From Lachnospiraceae bacterium (GTDB lineage: Bacteria > Bacillota > Clostridia > Lachnospirales > Bianqueaceae): 33,092 nt of DNA. Positions 16,088-24,235 of this stretch are shown one piece after another; position 1 is the stretch's first letter, and every line of letters begins with the position of its first letter. The position numbers and the translations under genes were made by a program. Location: NCBI GenBank assembly GCA_021442595.1, contig JABUST010000120.1, forward strand, positions 1 to 33,092, given 5' to 3'. The notes under the pieces are model-generated. The model did no database searches and was not told the DNA's origin. It saw only the letters and a program-made list of their open reading frames with translations.

Positions 16088-16831
16088 ATGAAGACCTGCC
16101 CCCATTGCGGCGCTAAACTGAAAAAAAGGAGCTCCATCTGCCCCTCCTGCAAATATGATGCCGAAGTCGATCCCATGGGCTACGGTTCTGTAGTTACAGA
16201 TCTCTTTGCGGAGAGTCCCTCTCCCGCCCCCACCCTGATCCGTCCCTCCACGGAGACCAAAGTCCTCTCCGGTCTATCGGAGGATCCCTCTTCTGCCACT
16301 TCAAATAAAAAGGAAAAAAAGTCCCTGAAGTCCCTCTTTCAAAAGAAGGAAAAGAAGCCCCGGGCTCCCGGAGGCTTTGGCACGCTTCTGACAGAGGAAG
16401 AGATGGAGCGCAACGCAGCAGAAAGCTTTCGCATTGCCGCCCTGCTGGATACCCCGGACGATAATGACCTGATCTCTCCCCGGGACATCCGGGCAAACAA
16501 AGACATCTGCATGCTTTGCTATCTGCCCTTCCTTTTCTGGTTTCCCCTCCTGTCCCGTCCCGCCTCACGCTTTGCCCGCTTCCATGCCAATCAGGGCATG
16601 CTGCTGACTTTGGTCTCCTCCTGTTGGTGGATCCTGGAGTACACGCTGACCAGCTATTTTAATGATGAGCTTCTGTATTTCCTCAGTATTCTGCTGGGAG
16701 CTCTCAACGTCTTTGTGCTGATCCTCATAGGCTTCGGCATCATCAACTGTTCCAACGGTCTTGCTAAAGAAATGCCCCTCTTCGGCCATTTCCGCATCAT
16801 CGAGACCATCAAGCCCCTCAAAGAAGAATAA
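16088..16831 (+). CDS. Zinc-ribbon membrane protein with DUF4870-like C-terminus
   Basis: The 247-residue protein begins with a zinc ribbon (C4, C7, C18, C21; MKTCPHCGAK and ICPSCKYD). A charged, Lys/Ser-rich linker (about 50-95) follows. The C-terminal part has three likely membrane helices, near 141-156, 170-190 and 198-222. The segment RFARFHANQGMLL between the first two is typical of DUF4870/Tic20-like small membrane proteins. Function is unknown. The ATG follows a GAGGTGA SD. The stop is 17 bases before tex, so both are likely transcribed together. Confidence 0.82.
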   Translation: MKTCPHCGAKLKKRSSICPSCKYDAEVDPMGYGSVVTDLFAESPSPAPTLIRPSTETKVLSGLSEDPSSATSNKKEKKSLKSLFQKKEKKPRAPGGFGTLLTEEEMERNAAESFRIAALLDTPDDNDLISPRDIRANKDICMLCYLPFLFWFPLLSRPASRFARFHANQGMLLTLVSSCWWILEYTLTSYFNDELLYFLSILLGALNVFVLILIGFGIINCSNGLAKEMPLFGHFRIIETIKPLKEE

Positions 16832-16848
16832 AAATCAAAGGATACAAT

Positions 16849-18996
16849 ATGGATATCATCGCCCAGCTGGCCAAGGAGCTCAGCATCAAAACCACACAGG
16901 TCAAGGCCGCCGTGGACCTCATCGACGAGGGGAACACCATTCCCTTCATAGCCCGTTACCGCAAGGAAGCCACCGGCGCCCTGAATGATGAAATTCTGAG
17001 AAATCTCGACGAACGCCTGAAATATCTCCGCAACCTGGAAGAGAAAAAGACCCAGGTTCTGGACACCATCCGGGAGCAGGGAAATCTGACTCCCGAACTG
17101 GAAAAGCAGATCCTGGAGGCCGCCACCATGGTAGCTGTGGAGGATCTGTACCGCCCCTTCCGCCCGAAACGGCGCACCCGGGCCATGGTGGCCAAGGAAA
17201 AGGGTCTGGAGCCTCTGGCTATGAAGCTGCTGGCCCAGGATCTCCAGCGCTCTGCCTTGAAGGAAGCCGCCGTCTGCATTAACCCGGAAAAGGAAGTGAA
17301 TACTGCCGAGGAAGCTCTGCAGGGGGCCATGGATATTCTGGCAGAGCTGTTCTCCGATAATGCCGAGTACCGCACTTACATCCGTGACCTGACCCGACGG
17401 GAGGGACACCTGACCTCCTCCACAAAGGATGACACGGTGACCACTGTCTATGAAATGTACTACCATTATGACGAGCCTCTTCCCCGGGTGGCCCGCCACA
17501 GAGTCCTGGCCCTCAACAGGGGGGAGGCGGAAAAAGTTCTTTCTGTTAAGATCACTGCCCCCGAGGAGCAGATCATCTCCTATCTGGAGAAAAAGATTAT
17601 CAAGGGTTCCAACGAATATTCTGCCGCTGTGCTGCGGGATGCCATTGCCGACAGCTATCAGCGCCTCATGGGCCCTTCCATAGAAAGAGAGCTGCGCAAT
17701 GACCTTACGGAAACTGCAGAGGACGGCGCCATAGAAGTGTTCGGCAAGAACCTGCGGCAGCTGCTGATGCAGCCTCCCATTACCGGTCAGGTGGTTTTGG
17801 GATGGGATCCTGCCTTCCGCACCGGCTGCAAGCTGGCGGTGGTAGATGCCACCGGCAAGGTGCTGGATACAGTGGTGGTCTACCCCACCGCTCCCCAGAA
17901 CCGGGTGGAGGAAGCCAAGCGGGTGGTGAAGGCCCTGATCCGCAAGTACCATGTGACATTGATCTCTCTGGGTAACGGAACCGCCTCCCGGGAATCAGAG
18001 CAGATCATCTCCGAAATGCTTCATGAGATAGGCGGCGGAGTATCCTATGCCATCGTGTCCGAGGCCGGAGCCTCCGTCTACAGCGCCAGCAAGCTGGCAA
18101 CAGAGGAATTTCCCCAGTTCGATGTGGGACAGAGAAGCTCAGCCTCCATTGCCCGCCGTCTGCAGGACCCTCTGGCAGAGCTGGTCAAGATCGATCCCAA
18201 GGCCATCGGTGTGGGACAGTACCAGCATGATATGAACCAGAAGAAGCTGGATGAATCTCTGCGCATTGTGGTGGAGGACGCCGTTAACCAGGTGGGCGTG
18301 GATGTGAATACCGCCTCCGCTCCTCTTCTTGAATACGTGTCCGGTATCAGTAAAACTGTAGCTAAGAATATCGTTTCCTACCGAGAAGCCAACGGCGCCT
18401 TCCGTGACCGCCGGGAGCTTCTGAAGGTGGAAAAGCTGGGACCCAAGGCCTTCGAGCAATGCGCCGGTTTCCTGCGCATCCGGGGAGGCAAGGATCCTCT
18501 GGACATGTCGGCCGTCCATCCCGAGAGCTATACTGCCGCCAAGAAGCTCATGAAGGAGCTGGGGTATGAGCCCAAGGATCTGCTGAAGGGAGGGCTGAAG
18601 GGTATTCGTGCTCAGGTCAAGGATGTTCCTGCTATGGCTGCCTCTCTGGACATTGGAGAGATCACCCTGAAGGATATTCTGGAGGAGCTGGAGAAGCCCT
18701 CCCGGGATCCCCGTGAGGAAATGCCCAAACCTGTTCTTCGCACAGATGTCCTGGCCATGGAGGACCTGCAGCCCGGCATGATATTGAAGGGTACGGTCCG
18801 CAACATTGTGGACTTCGGCGCCTTTGTGGACATCGGTGTTCACCATGACGGTCTGGTACATATTTCCCAGATGGCCCGCCGCCGCATTCAGCATCCTCTG
18901 GAGGTAGTCTCCGTGGGGGATGTGGTGGAGGTTCAGGTCATGAGCGTTGAACTGAACAAAAAACGGATCCAGTTGACCATGAAAGTGGAAAAATAA
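16849..18996 (+). CDS. tex: Tex-family S1 RNA-binding protein
   Basis: Tex is a conserved nucleic-acid-binding protein related to eukaryotic Spt6 and implicated in transcription. The 715-residue length is usual. The N-terminal Tex domain starts IAQLAKELSIKTTQVKAAVDL with the signature IPFIARYRKEATGAL split nearby. A YqgF-like RNase H fold follows (about 310-440; VVLGWDPAFRTGCKLAVVD). A helix-hairpin-helix region is at about 484-560 (VNTASAPLLEYVSGIS), and the S1 domain is at about 640-712 (GTVRNIVDFGAFVDIGVHHD). The ATG follows AAAGGA. A perfect hairpin lies 17 bases past the stop. Confidence 0.95.
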   Translation: MDIIAQLAKELSIKTTQVKAAVDLIDEGNTIPFIARYRKEATGALNDEILRNLDERLKYLRNLEEKKTQVLDTIREQGNLTPELEKQILEAATMVAVEDLYRPFRPKRRTRAMVAKEKGLEPLAMKLLAQDLQRSALKEAAVCINPEKEVNTAEEALQGAMDILAELFSDNAEYRTYIRDLTRREGHLTSSTKDDTVTTVYEMYYHYDEPLPRVARHRVLALNRGEAEKVLSVKITAPEEQIISYLEKKIIKGSNEYSAAVLRDAIADSYQRLMGPSIERELRNDLTETAEDGAIEVFGKNLRQLLMQPPITGQVVLGWDPAFRTGCKLAVVDATGKVLDTVVVYPTAPQNRVEEAKRVVKALIRKYHVTLISLGNGTASRESEQIISEMLHEIGGGVSYAIVSEAGASVYSASKLATEEFPQFDVGQRSSASIARRLQDPLAELVKIDPKAIGVGQYQHDMNQKKLDESLRIVVEDAVNQVGVDVNTASAPLLEYVSGISKTVAKNIVSYREANGAFRDRRELLKVEKLGPKAFEQCAGFLRIRGGKDPLDMSAVHPESYTAAKKLMKELGYEPKDLLKGGLKGIRAQVKDVPAMAASLDIGEITLKDILEELEKPSRDPREEMPKPVLRTDVLAMEDLQPGMILKGTVRNIVDFGAFVDIGVHHDGLVHISQMARRRIQHPLEVVSVGDVVEVQVMSVELNKKRIQLTMKVEK

Positions 18997-19013
18997 AGCA
19001 TTATAGTATAACA

Positions 19014-19046
19014 CCCCTTTCCGATGCCTTTGGCATCGGAAAGGGG
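19014..19046. terminator. Perfect 15-bp hairpin between convergent genes, terminator-like
   Basis: CCCCTTTCCGATGCC pairs perfectly with GGCATCGGAAAGGGG around a 3-base TTT loop. It sits between the end of tex (plus) and the end of the lipoprotein gene (minus). Neither side has a good T run, so it may be a transcript-end stabiliser or a weak two-way terminator. Confidence 0.55.
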
Positions 19047-19074
19047 GAGCGAATAATTGCCATTCAAAAGACGG

Positions 19075-19647
19075 TTATTTGTGAGGAACATAGATAATCC
19101 GGAGTAGGATGACCCGATTCTCTTCTTCTCCAAATAACTCCAGGTTGACCTTACAGTCAACTCCATTTCCTGCATCCCAGATTTCGACATATGTCTGACC
19201 CGGATCCAAATTTTGCATATTCGGTAATATGCGATCTTCTATTCCGGGATATGTTATGGGATCTCCGTAACTTTCCGAGAGGCTGTCCATCAAAGACAAC
19301 AAATGAGCAGCTGCTTGCTCGTCATAAGTCTCATCAAAATAGAAATATAAAGAGTCTAGTTTTCCTTCAACAATGTTAACAACCTGCTTGTATTCCATAC
19401 CGGAAATAATACGCAGAGTATCGGCATTGAGCACTTGATAGGGAGTATTTGAATCATAAGATTCATTGAACCGGAGATTCAGAAAATGTAACAGTTCATC
19501 TACGTCACCACTTGTTCGATAATAAAATTGAAGGTGCTTAGTATCTTCTGCTGATAGCATCCCGTTGTCAGACATAACCTGACTATTACAGGCGGTGATA
19601 AGGGAAAGAACAAGCAGTAAAACTATAATAGCAAAGTATCTGCGCAT
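19075..19647 (-). CDS. Putative lipoprotein, function unknown
   Basis: The 190-residue protein starts MRRYFAIIVLLLVLSLITAC, a lipoprotein signal peptide with lipobox ITAC and lipid-attachment C20. The mature part is acidic and Tyr/Asp/Glu-rich and has no motif I recognise. The ATG at 19647 is chosen because it starts the signal peptide; a GGGGA upstream is a weak SD. The open frame continues to 19695 but would lie within the small upstream gene. That gene ends one base before this ATG, so the two are probably coupled. Base composition is visibly richer in A+T than the flanking genes. Confidence 0.7.
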   Translation of the reverse strand: MRRYFAIIVLLLVLSLITACNSQVMSDNGMLSAEDTKHLQFYYRTSGDVDELLHFLNLRFNESYDSNTPYQVLNADTLRIISGMEYKQVVNIVEGKLDSLYFYFDETYDEQAAAHLLSLMDSLSESYGDPITYPGIEDRILPNMQNLDPGQTYVEIWDAGNGVDCKVNLELFGEEENRVILLRIIYVPHK

Positions 19648-19648
19648 A

Positions 19649-19840
19649 TTAGAATATCCCCAAATCAATCGAATCCCATCCGGCTTGACCATCAATCATA
19701 TATGTAAATGCTAACGCCTGCATTGCATTCAGTAACAGAAGTCTATTTGAACTTGCATTGTCTGAATTATCAGCACGAACGGTTGTTAATGAAGAAAAAC
19801 ACAATAAAAGAGATAAAATAAAAGCGAACGTTTTTTTCAT
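19649..19840 (-). CDS. Small exported protein, 63 residues
   Basis: The ORF begins MKKTFAFILSLLLCFSSL and has a clear signal peptide, with a likely cleavage after VRA (about residue 23). The mature peptide of about 40 residues starts DNSDNASSN and ends GWDSIDLGIF, with no cysteine and no family I recognise. An AGGAGG SD at the right distance and a consensus promoter upstream support expression. The stop is one base from the lipoprotein start. It may be a peptide partner of that lipoprotein, which is inference only. Confidence 0.65.
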   Translation of the reverse strand: MKKTFAFILSLLLCFSSLTTVRADNSDNASSNRLLLLNAMQALAFTYMIDGQAGWDSIDLGIF

Positions 19841-19924
19841 AATAACCTCCTATTCTCAACGATTATACTTTGTGCAAAAAAGAGAAAACACATACATGTT
19901 GAACCTCTTTTATAGAACAATTGT

Positions 19925-19953
19925 ATAATATCATCAACAATAGGTATTGTCAA
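19925..19953 (-). promoter_or_regulatory. Promoter of the small exported protein/lipoprotein pair
   Basis: On the minus strand a perfect -35 TTGACA (19948-19953) and -10 TATTAT (19925-19930) are 17 bases apart. The leader would be about 78 bases and is A/T-rich. A second TATAAT at 19862-19867 lacks a good -35. Confidence 0.75.
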
Positions 19954-19981
19954 GTAAAGAGGAAGCCGCACCGCTTAACAG

Positions 19982-20016
19982 AAACAGAGCCGGAGTTCAT
20001 CACTCCGGCTCTGTTT
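19982..20016 (-). terminator. Terminator of the NifU-like/GGGtGRT operon
   Basis: AAACAGAGCCGGAG pairs perfectly with CTCCGGCTCTGTTT (14 bp) around a 7-base loop. It lies 30 bases beyond the GGGtGRT stop. It is symmetrical and may act in both directions, although the T tail is short. Confidence 0.8.
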
Positions 20017-20046
20017 GTTTCCATATTTTATTGAAATCTCAGCGTA

Positions 20047-21057
20047 TCAGAACTTGCCTGCGCGAGCGGCTTCTTCCACAGCCACGGCCACAGCAACGGT
20101 AGCGCCCACCATGGGGTTGTTGCCCATACCGATCAGACCCATCATCTCAACATGAGCGGGGACGGAGGAGGAACCTGCAAACTGAGCATCAGAATGCATA
20201 CGTCCCATGGTATCGGTCATGCCGTAGGAAGCGGGACCTGCTGCCATGTTATCAGGATGCAGGGTACGTCCGGTACCGCCGCCGGAAGCCACAGAGAAGT
20301 ACTTCTTTCCCTGCTCGATGCATTCCTTCTTGTAGGTACCTGCCACAGGATGCTGGAAGCGGGTGGGGTTGGTGGAGTTACCGGTGATGGAAACACCGAC
20401 ATTCTCCTTATGCATAATGGCAACGCCTTCCTGAACATCGTCAGCGCCGTAGCACTTAACGGTAGCGCGAAGACCGGTGGAATAGGGCTTCTCGTAGATG
20501 GTATTCAGGGTAGCAGTCTTGTAATCGTACTGGGTCTCCACATAGGTGAAGCCGTTGATACGGGAAATGATCTGAGCAGCGTCCTTTCCGAGACCGTTCA
20601 GGATGACCCGCAGAGGCTTGGTGCGAACCTTGTTAGCCTTCTCGGCAATACCGATAGCGCCTTCAGCAGCAGCGAAGGACTCGTGACCTGCCAGGAAGCA
20701 GAAGCACTCGGTCTCCTCTTCCAGAAGCATCTTACCCAGATTTCCGTGGCCCAGGCCTACCTTGCGGTGGTCGGCAACAGAACCGGGGATGCAGAAGGCC
20801 TGGAGACCCTCACCGATAGCGGCGGCAGCATCAGCAGCCCGGCGGCAGCCCTTCTTGATAGCAATGGCAGCGCCCACAGTATATGCCCAGCAAGCATTCT
20901 CAAAGCAGATGGGCTGGATCTTCTTGACCTGTTCGTAAACATTCAGGCCGGCGTCCTTGGTGATCTTCTCAGCTTCTTCGATGGAAGCGATGCCGTACTT
21001 GTTCAAAGCGGCATTGATCTGATCGATTCTTCTCTCATAGGATTCAAATAAAGCCAT
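20047..21057 (-). CDS. GGGtGRT family protein
   Basis: The 336-residue protein belongs to the GGGtGRT family (Pfam PF14057 by memory), which has no established biochemical function. The name-giving motif GGGTGRT is at residues 259-265 (SVASGGGTGRTLHPDN). Other Gly-rich stretches include GLGHGNLGKM and the end GMGNNPMVGATVAVAVA. Eight cysteines are spread through the protein (C51, C56, C71, C89, C118, C120, C202, C246). There is no signal peptide or clear membrane span. The ATG has an AAAGGAGA SD. It follows the NifU-like gene by 26 bases, the pairing commonly seen for this family, so a shared Fe-S role is inferred. Confidence 0.9.
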   Translation of the reverse strand: MALFESYERRIDQINAALNKYGIASIEEAEKITKDAGLNVYEQVKKIQPICFENACWAYTVGAAIAIKKGCRRAADAAAAIGEGLQAFCIPGSVADHRKVGLGHGNLGKMLLEEETECFCFLAGHESFAAAEGAIGIAEKANKVRTKPLRVILNGLGKDAAQIISRINGFTYVETQYDYKTATLNTIYEKPYSTGLRATVKCYGADDVQEGVAIMHKENVGVSITGNSTNPTRFQHPVAGTYKKECIEQGKKYFSVASGGGTGRTLHPDNMAAGPASYGMTDTMGRMHSDAQFAGSSSVPAHVEMMGLIGMGNNPMVGATVAVAVAVEEAARAGKF

Positions 21058-21083
21058 CGTTCTATTCTCCTTTCAGCCTTCCA

Positions 21084-21785
21084 TTACTCTTTACGAGGAT
21101 CGATGATCTTGACAGCGCCCTGCTCGGGAGTGACACGGCCGTAGGAACCGGAAGCCTTCTCCCATGCGGTGTTGGCATCGTCGCCCTTCTTGATGAAGTC
21201 GGTCATCTTGCCCAGGGAAACGAACTTGTATCCGATGACTTCGTTATTCTCATCCAGAGCGATACCGGTAACATAACCTTCCGCCATCTCCAGATAACGA
21301 ACGCCCTTTGCCTTGGTGGCATACATGGTTCCCACCTGAGAACGAAGACCCTTTCCAAGGTCCTCCAGGCCTGCGCCTACAGCCAGACCATCATCGGAGA
21401 ATGCAGACTGGGAACGTCCGTAGACGATCTGCAGGAACAGCTCTCTCATAGCAGTGTTGATGGCATCGCAGACAAGGTCAGTATTTAAAGCTTCCAGAAT
21501 GGTCTTTCCCTGAAGGATCTCAGCAGCCATAGCTGCGGAATGAGTCATACCGGAGCAGCCGATGGTCTCCACCAGGGCTTCCTCGATGACCCCTTCCTTA
21601 ACGTTCAGGCTCAGTTTACAGGCGCCCTGCTGAGGAGCGCACCAGCCGATGCCATGGGTGAATCCGGAGATGTCACCGATCTGCTTGGCATGTATCCACT
21701 TTCCCTCCTCGGGAATGGGAGCCGGCTCATGCTTTGCGCCTTTTGCTACAGGGCACATATTCTGGACTTCTTTTGTGTAAATCAT
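21084..21785 (-). CDS. NifU/IscU-like Fe-S scaffold, GGGtGRT-associated type
   Basis: The 233-residue protein has a NifU-N/IscU-like core: VETIGCSGMTHSAAMAAEIL followed by QGKTILEAL resembles the second-cysteine region of IscU. Five cysteines occur (C11, C49, C56, C77, C106), all in the first half. No cysteine follows C106, so a canonical IscU third ligand is not evident in the expected later region. The C-terminal half (GIALDENNEVIGYKFVSLG) is an extension of unknown role. The ATG at 21785 follows AGGAG; the frame upstream to 21935 overlaps the promoter. No IscS-type desulfurase is nearby. It is divergent from the por operon. Confidence 0.85.
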   Translation of the reverse strand: MIYTKEVQNMCPVAKGAKHEPAPIPEEGKWIHAKQIGDISGFTHGIGWCAPQQGACKLSLNVKEGVIEEALVETIGCSGMTHSAAMAAEILQGKTILEALNTDLVCDAINTAMRELFLQIVYGRSQSAFSDDGLAVGAGLEDLGKGLRSQVGTMYATKAKGVRYLEMAEGYVTGIALDENNEVIGYKFVSLGKMTDFIKKGDDANTAWEKASGSYGRVTPEQGAVKIIDPRKE

Positions 21786-21846
21786 ATCATTTACTCCTTT
21801 CGTGAATGAAAATCCGGAAATGGAGAACTTCATCCGATTAGAGAAA

Positions 21847-21875
21847 ATTTTATCATTTTCACTACCTATAATCAA
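21847..21875 (-). promoter_or_regulatory. Promoter of the NifU-like/GGGtGRT operon
   Basis: On the minus strand -35 TTGATT (21870-21875) and -10 TAAAAT (21847-21852) have a 17-base spacer. The leader would be about 55 bases. Confidence 0.7.
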
Positions 21876-21990
21876 GTGTTCCAGGGGTACCGACATTGAA
21901 ATATATACCAAAGGAGGAAACCGGAAAGGGCACATCCTTCATCACCCTGCCGAAAAAGGCCTGCAGCCCCCATGGATCCTGTCTGTTTCA

Positions 21991-22019
21991 TTGACGATAA
22001 TCTACCTATATGATACAAT
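21991..22019 (+). promoter_or_regulatory. Promoter of the porCDAB-CoA-transferase operon
   Basis: -35 TTGACG (21991-21996) and -10 TACAAT (22014-22019) are 17 bases apart. Transcription would start near 22026, giving a leader of about 127 bases. Confidence 0.78.
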
Positions 22020-22084
22020 TTTCTGCTATACGCTTAAATGTGCCTTATCTGCATATCACAGACACGATCAACGTACGATAAACC

Positions 22085-22127
22085 ATCGGCGGAACAACAT
22101 CCGGATCCTCCGGCTTAAGCCGCCGAT
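22085..22127 (+). promoter_or_regulatory. Structured leader hairpin before porC
   Basis: ATCGGCGG (22085-22092) pairs with CCGCCGAT (22120-22127). Inside is a second hairpin CCGGA-TCC-TCCGG (22101-22113). No T run follows, so it is not a terminator. It ends 14 bases before the SD region and could affect translation or mRNA stability. Confidence 0.45.
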
Positions 22128-22152
22128 TCTAAATCAGTGAAGAGGAAAAGAC

Positions 22153-22725
22153 ATGAACAACACTGTAGAGATCCGCTGGCACGGCCGCGGCGGCCAGGGC
22201 GCCAAGACCGCAGCCCTGCTGCTGGCAGACGTTGCCTTTGAAACCGGTAAGTTTGTACAGGGCTTCCCCGAGTACGGTCCGGAGCGCATGGGCGCCCCCA
22301 TCACCGCCTACAACCGCATCAGCGACAAGGAGATCCGCGTACATTCCAACATTTATGAACCCGACTATGTGGTCGTGGTGGACGAGTCCCTCCTGGAGGC
22401 TGTGGACGTAACCGCCGGTCTGCGCAAAGAGGGCGCCGTGGTGGTCAACACCGCTAAGTCCGTAGAAGAGATCCGTCCCCTCCTCAGAGGCTATGAGGGC
22501 GATGTCTATGTGATCGACGCCAGAACCATCTCCATCGAAGCTCTGGGCCGCTATTTCCCCAACTCTCCCATGCTGGCTGCCATCGTAAAGGTCAGCGGCG
22601 TCATGGACCGGGAAACCTTCATGACCGAGATGAGAGGCTCCTATGCCCATAAGTTTGCTTCCAAGCCCGAAGTCATCGAGGGCAACATGAAGGCTCTGGA
22701 AATGGCCTTCGATGCCGTAAACTAA
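22153..22725 (+). CDS. porC: 2-oxoacid:ferredoxin oxidoreductase, gamma subunit
   Basis: This is the gamma subunit of a four-subunit 2-oxoacid:ferredoxin oxidoreductase. The 190-residue length is usual. The N-terminal signature WHGRGGQGAKTAALLLADV and FPEYGPERMGAPITAYNRI are diagnostic of the PorC/VorC/KorC domain. The ATG follows a GAAGAGGAAAAGAC stretch with a GAGGA SD. It is first in the order gamma-delta-alpha-beta, as in many anaerobes. Substrate (pyruvate, branched-chain or aromatic 2-oxoacid) cannot be decided from this subunit; I use the por name only for the enzyme type. Confidence 0.93.
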   Translation: MNNTVEIRWHGRGGQGAKTAALLLADVAFETGKFVQGFPEYGPERMGAPITAYNRISDKEIRVHSNIYEPDYVVVVDESLLEAVDVTAGLRKEGAVVVNTAKSVEEIRPLLRGYEGDVYVIDARTISIEALGRYFPNSPMLAAIVKVSGVMDRETFMTEMRGSYAHKFASKPEVIEGNMKALEMAFDAVN

Positions 22726-22739
22726 GGAGGATAAGCAGC

Positions 22740-23042
22740 ATGACTGACTTAAATAAAGTAGGTCCTTCCTGTACCTGGAAAGACCTGACGGAAGGTATGA
22801 TGATCTATGAAGGCGGCACCAGCCGGCAGTTCAAGACCGGCGAATGGGCTTCCATTAAGCCCGAGTACATTGAGAGCAAGTGCATCCACTGCCTGCTCTG
22901 CACCCCCGTATGCCCCGACAGCGCCATCCCCGTAAAGGACATGAAGAGATGCGCCTTTGATTATGACCACTGCAAGGGCTGCGGCATCTGTGTCAAGGCC
23001 TGCCGCTTCGGCGCTATCGTTATGGAAGGAGTGAACAAATAA
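22740..23042 (+). CDS. porD: 2-oxoacid:ferredoxin oxidoreductase, delta subunit (2x[4Fe-4S] ferredoxin)
   Basis: The 100-residue delta subunit carries electrons from the active site to external ferredoxin through two [4Fe-4S] clusters. The ligands are C48, C51, C54, C58 (CIHCLLCTPVCP) and C78, C81, C84, C88 (CKGCGICVKAC); in ferredoxin folds the last Cys of each motif serves the other cluster. The ATG has an AGGAGG SD. The stop overlaps the porA start as TAATG, so synthesis of the two subunits is coupled. Confidence 0.95.
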   Translation: MTDLNKVGPSCTWKDLTEGMMIYEGGTSRQFKTGEWASIKPEYIESKCIHCLLCTPVCPDSAIPVKDMKRCAFDYDHCKGCGICVKACRFGAIVMEGVNK

Positions 23043-24220
23043 TGGCAAGAAGAGACCGTCTTTCCGGAAATGAAGCTGTGGCTGAAGCCCTGCGTCAGAT
23101 CGATCCGGACGTAATGCCCGCTTTCCCCATCACCCCTTCCACCGAGATTCCCCAGTATTTTTCCAAGTTCTGTGCCAATGGACAGGTACATACTGAGTTT
23201 ATTCCCGTAGAGTCCGAGCACTCCGCCATGTCTGCCGCCATCGGCGCCGAATCCGCCGGTGCCCGCACCGTTTCCGCCACCTCCTCCGCCGGCATGGCAT
23301 ACATGTGGGAGGAGCTGTATCTGGCCAGCGCCAACCGTCTTCCTCTGGTTCTGGCTCTGGTGAACCGTGCCCTTTCCGGTCCCATTAACATCAACTGCGA
23401 CCATTCCGATTCCATGGGCGCCAGAGATGCCGGCTGGATCCAGATCTACGCCGAGACCAACCAGGAAGCCTATGACAACATGGTCATGGCTTACCGCATC
23501 GCCGAGGCTGAGGGTGTACACCTGCCTGTCATGGTGTGCCAGGACGGCTTCATCACCTCTCATGCCGTGCAGAACATCCTGCTGATGGAGGACAAAGAAG
23601 TCAAGGAATTCGTGGGCGAGTACAATCCCGAGCATTCCCTTCTGGATCCCAATGGCGTTATGTCCGTGGGCCCCTACTCCATTACCAACTATTACATGGA
23701 AGCCCGCCGGGCTCAGGCCGAGGCTCTGCATAATGCCAAGGCTGTGGTCAAGGCCGTGGGAGAAGAATTCGGACGCCTCACCGGCCGCAGCTACGGCTGG
23801 TTCGAAGAGTACTGCATGGAAGATGCAGAGTACGCCATCGTCCTCATCGGCTCTGCCGCCGGCACCGCCAAGGATGCCGTGGACAAGCTGCGCGCAGAGG
23901 GCAAGAAGGTGGGTCTCATAAAGATCCGCATGTTCCGTCCCTTCCCCGGCGCTGAAATTGCAGAAGCTCTGAAGAATGTGAAGGCTGTTGGTCTCATGGA
24001 CCGCACCGAGAGCTTCAACGACTGCGCCGGCCCCATCGGTGCCGAGGTATCCTCCGCTCTGTTCCGGGCCCGCCATATGTGCGAGACCATCAACTATGTC
24101 TACGGTCTGGGCGGCCGCGATGTCCGGGTGGAAGATATCGAAAAGGTCTTTGAGGATCTCTTCGATGCCGCCGAAAACGGAACCGCCGACTACTACCGTT
24201 ATCTGGGTGTCAGAGAATAA
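23042..24220 (+). CDS. porA: 2-oxoacid:ferredoxin oxidoreductase, alpha subunit
   Basis: The 392-residue alpha subunit has the pyrimidine-binding TPP domain (LSGNEAVAEALRQIDPDV, AFPITPSTEI and EFIPVESEHSAMSAAIGAE) and the C-terminal domain II (VGLIKIRMFRPFPGAEI, then GLMDRTESFNDCAGPI). The sequence TSSAGMAYMWEELYLAS is typical of four-subunit POR/VOR enzymes. The start overlaps the porD stop. Codon choice is strongly biased to C- and G-ending codons, as expected for a highly expressed gene. The exact 2-oxoacid is not decided. Confidence 0.94.
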   Translation: MARRDRLSGNEAVAEALRQIDPDVMPAFPITPSTEIPQYFSKFCANGQVHTEFIPVESEHSAMSAAIGAESAGARTVSATSSAGMAYMWEELYLASANRLPLVLALVNRALSGPININCDHSDSMGARDAGWIQIYAETNQEAYDNMVMAYRIAEAEGVHLPVMVCQDGFITSHAVQNILLMEDKEVKEFVGEYNPEHSLLDPNGVMSVGPYSITNYYMEARRAQAEALHNAKAVVKAVGEEFGRLTGRSYGWFEEYCMEDAEYAIVLIGSAAGTAKDAVDKLRAEGKKVGLIKIRMFRPFPGAEIAEALKNVKAVGLMDRTESFNDCAGPIGAEVSSALFRARHMCETINYVYGLGGRDVRVEDIEKVFEDLFDAAENGTADYYRYLGVRE

Positions 24221-24235
24221 GAGGGGTGAAACACT

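Larger units (their letters stand above)
21786..22152. other. Divergent promoter region between NifU-like/GGGtGRT and por operons
   Basis: These 367 bases hold two promoters pointing away from each other (21847-21875 minus, 21991-22019 plus) with about 115 bases between their -35 boxes. A structured leader precedes porC. I see no clear palindromic operator between the promoters. An open frame on the plus strand through this region has no SD and crosses both promoters, so I do not treat it as a gene. Confidence 0.7.

Noticed and set aside
15752-16105. A 117-codon minus-strand ORF upstream of the propeller gene
   Set aside because: It crosses both divergent promoters and overlaps the zinc-ribbon start; no SD or family similarity is seen.
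16654-17952. A 432-codon open frame on the minus strand opposite the zinc-ribbon gene and tex
   Set aside because: It lies antisense to genes with clear family motifs and has no SD or recognisable domain.
21802-22140. A 112-codon plus-strand ORF in the NifU-like/por divergent region
   Set aside because: It spans two good promoters, has no SD and its sequence is not protein-like.
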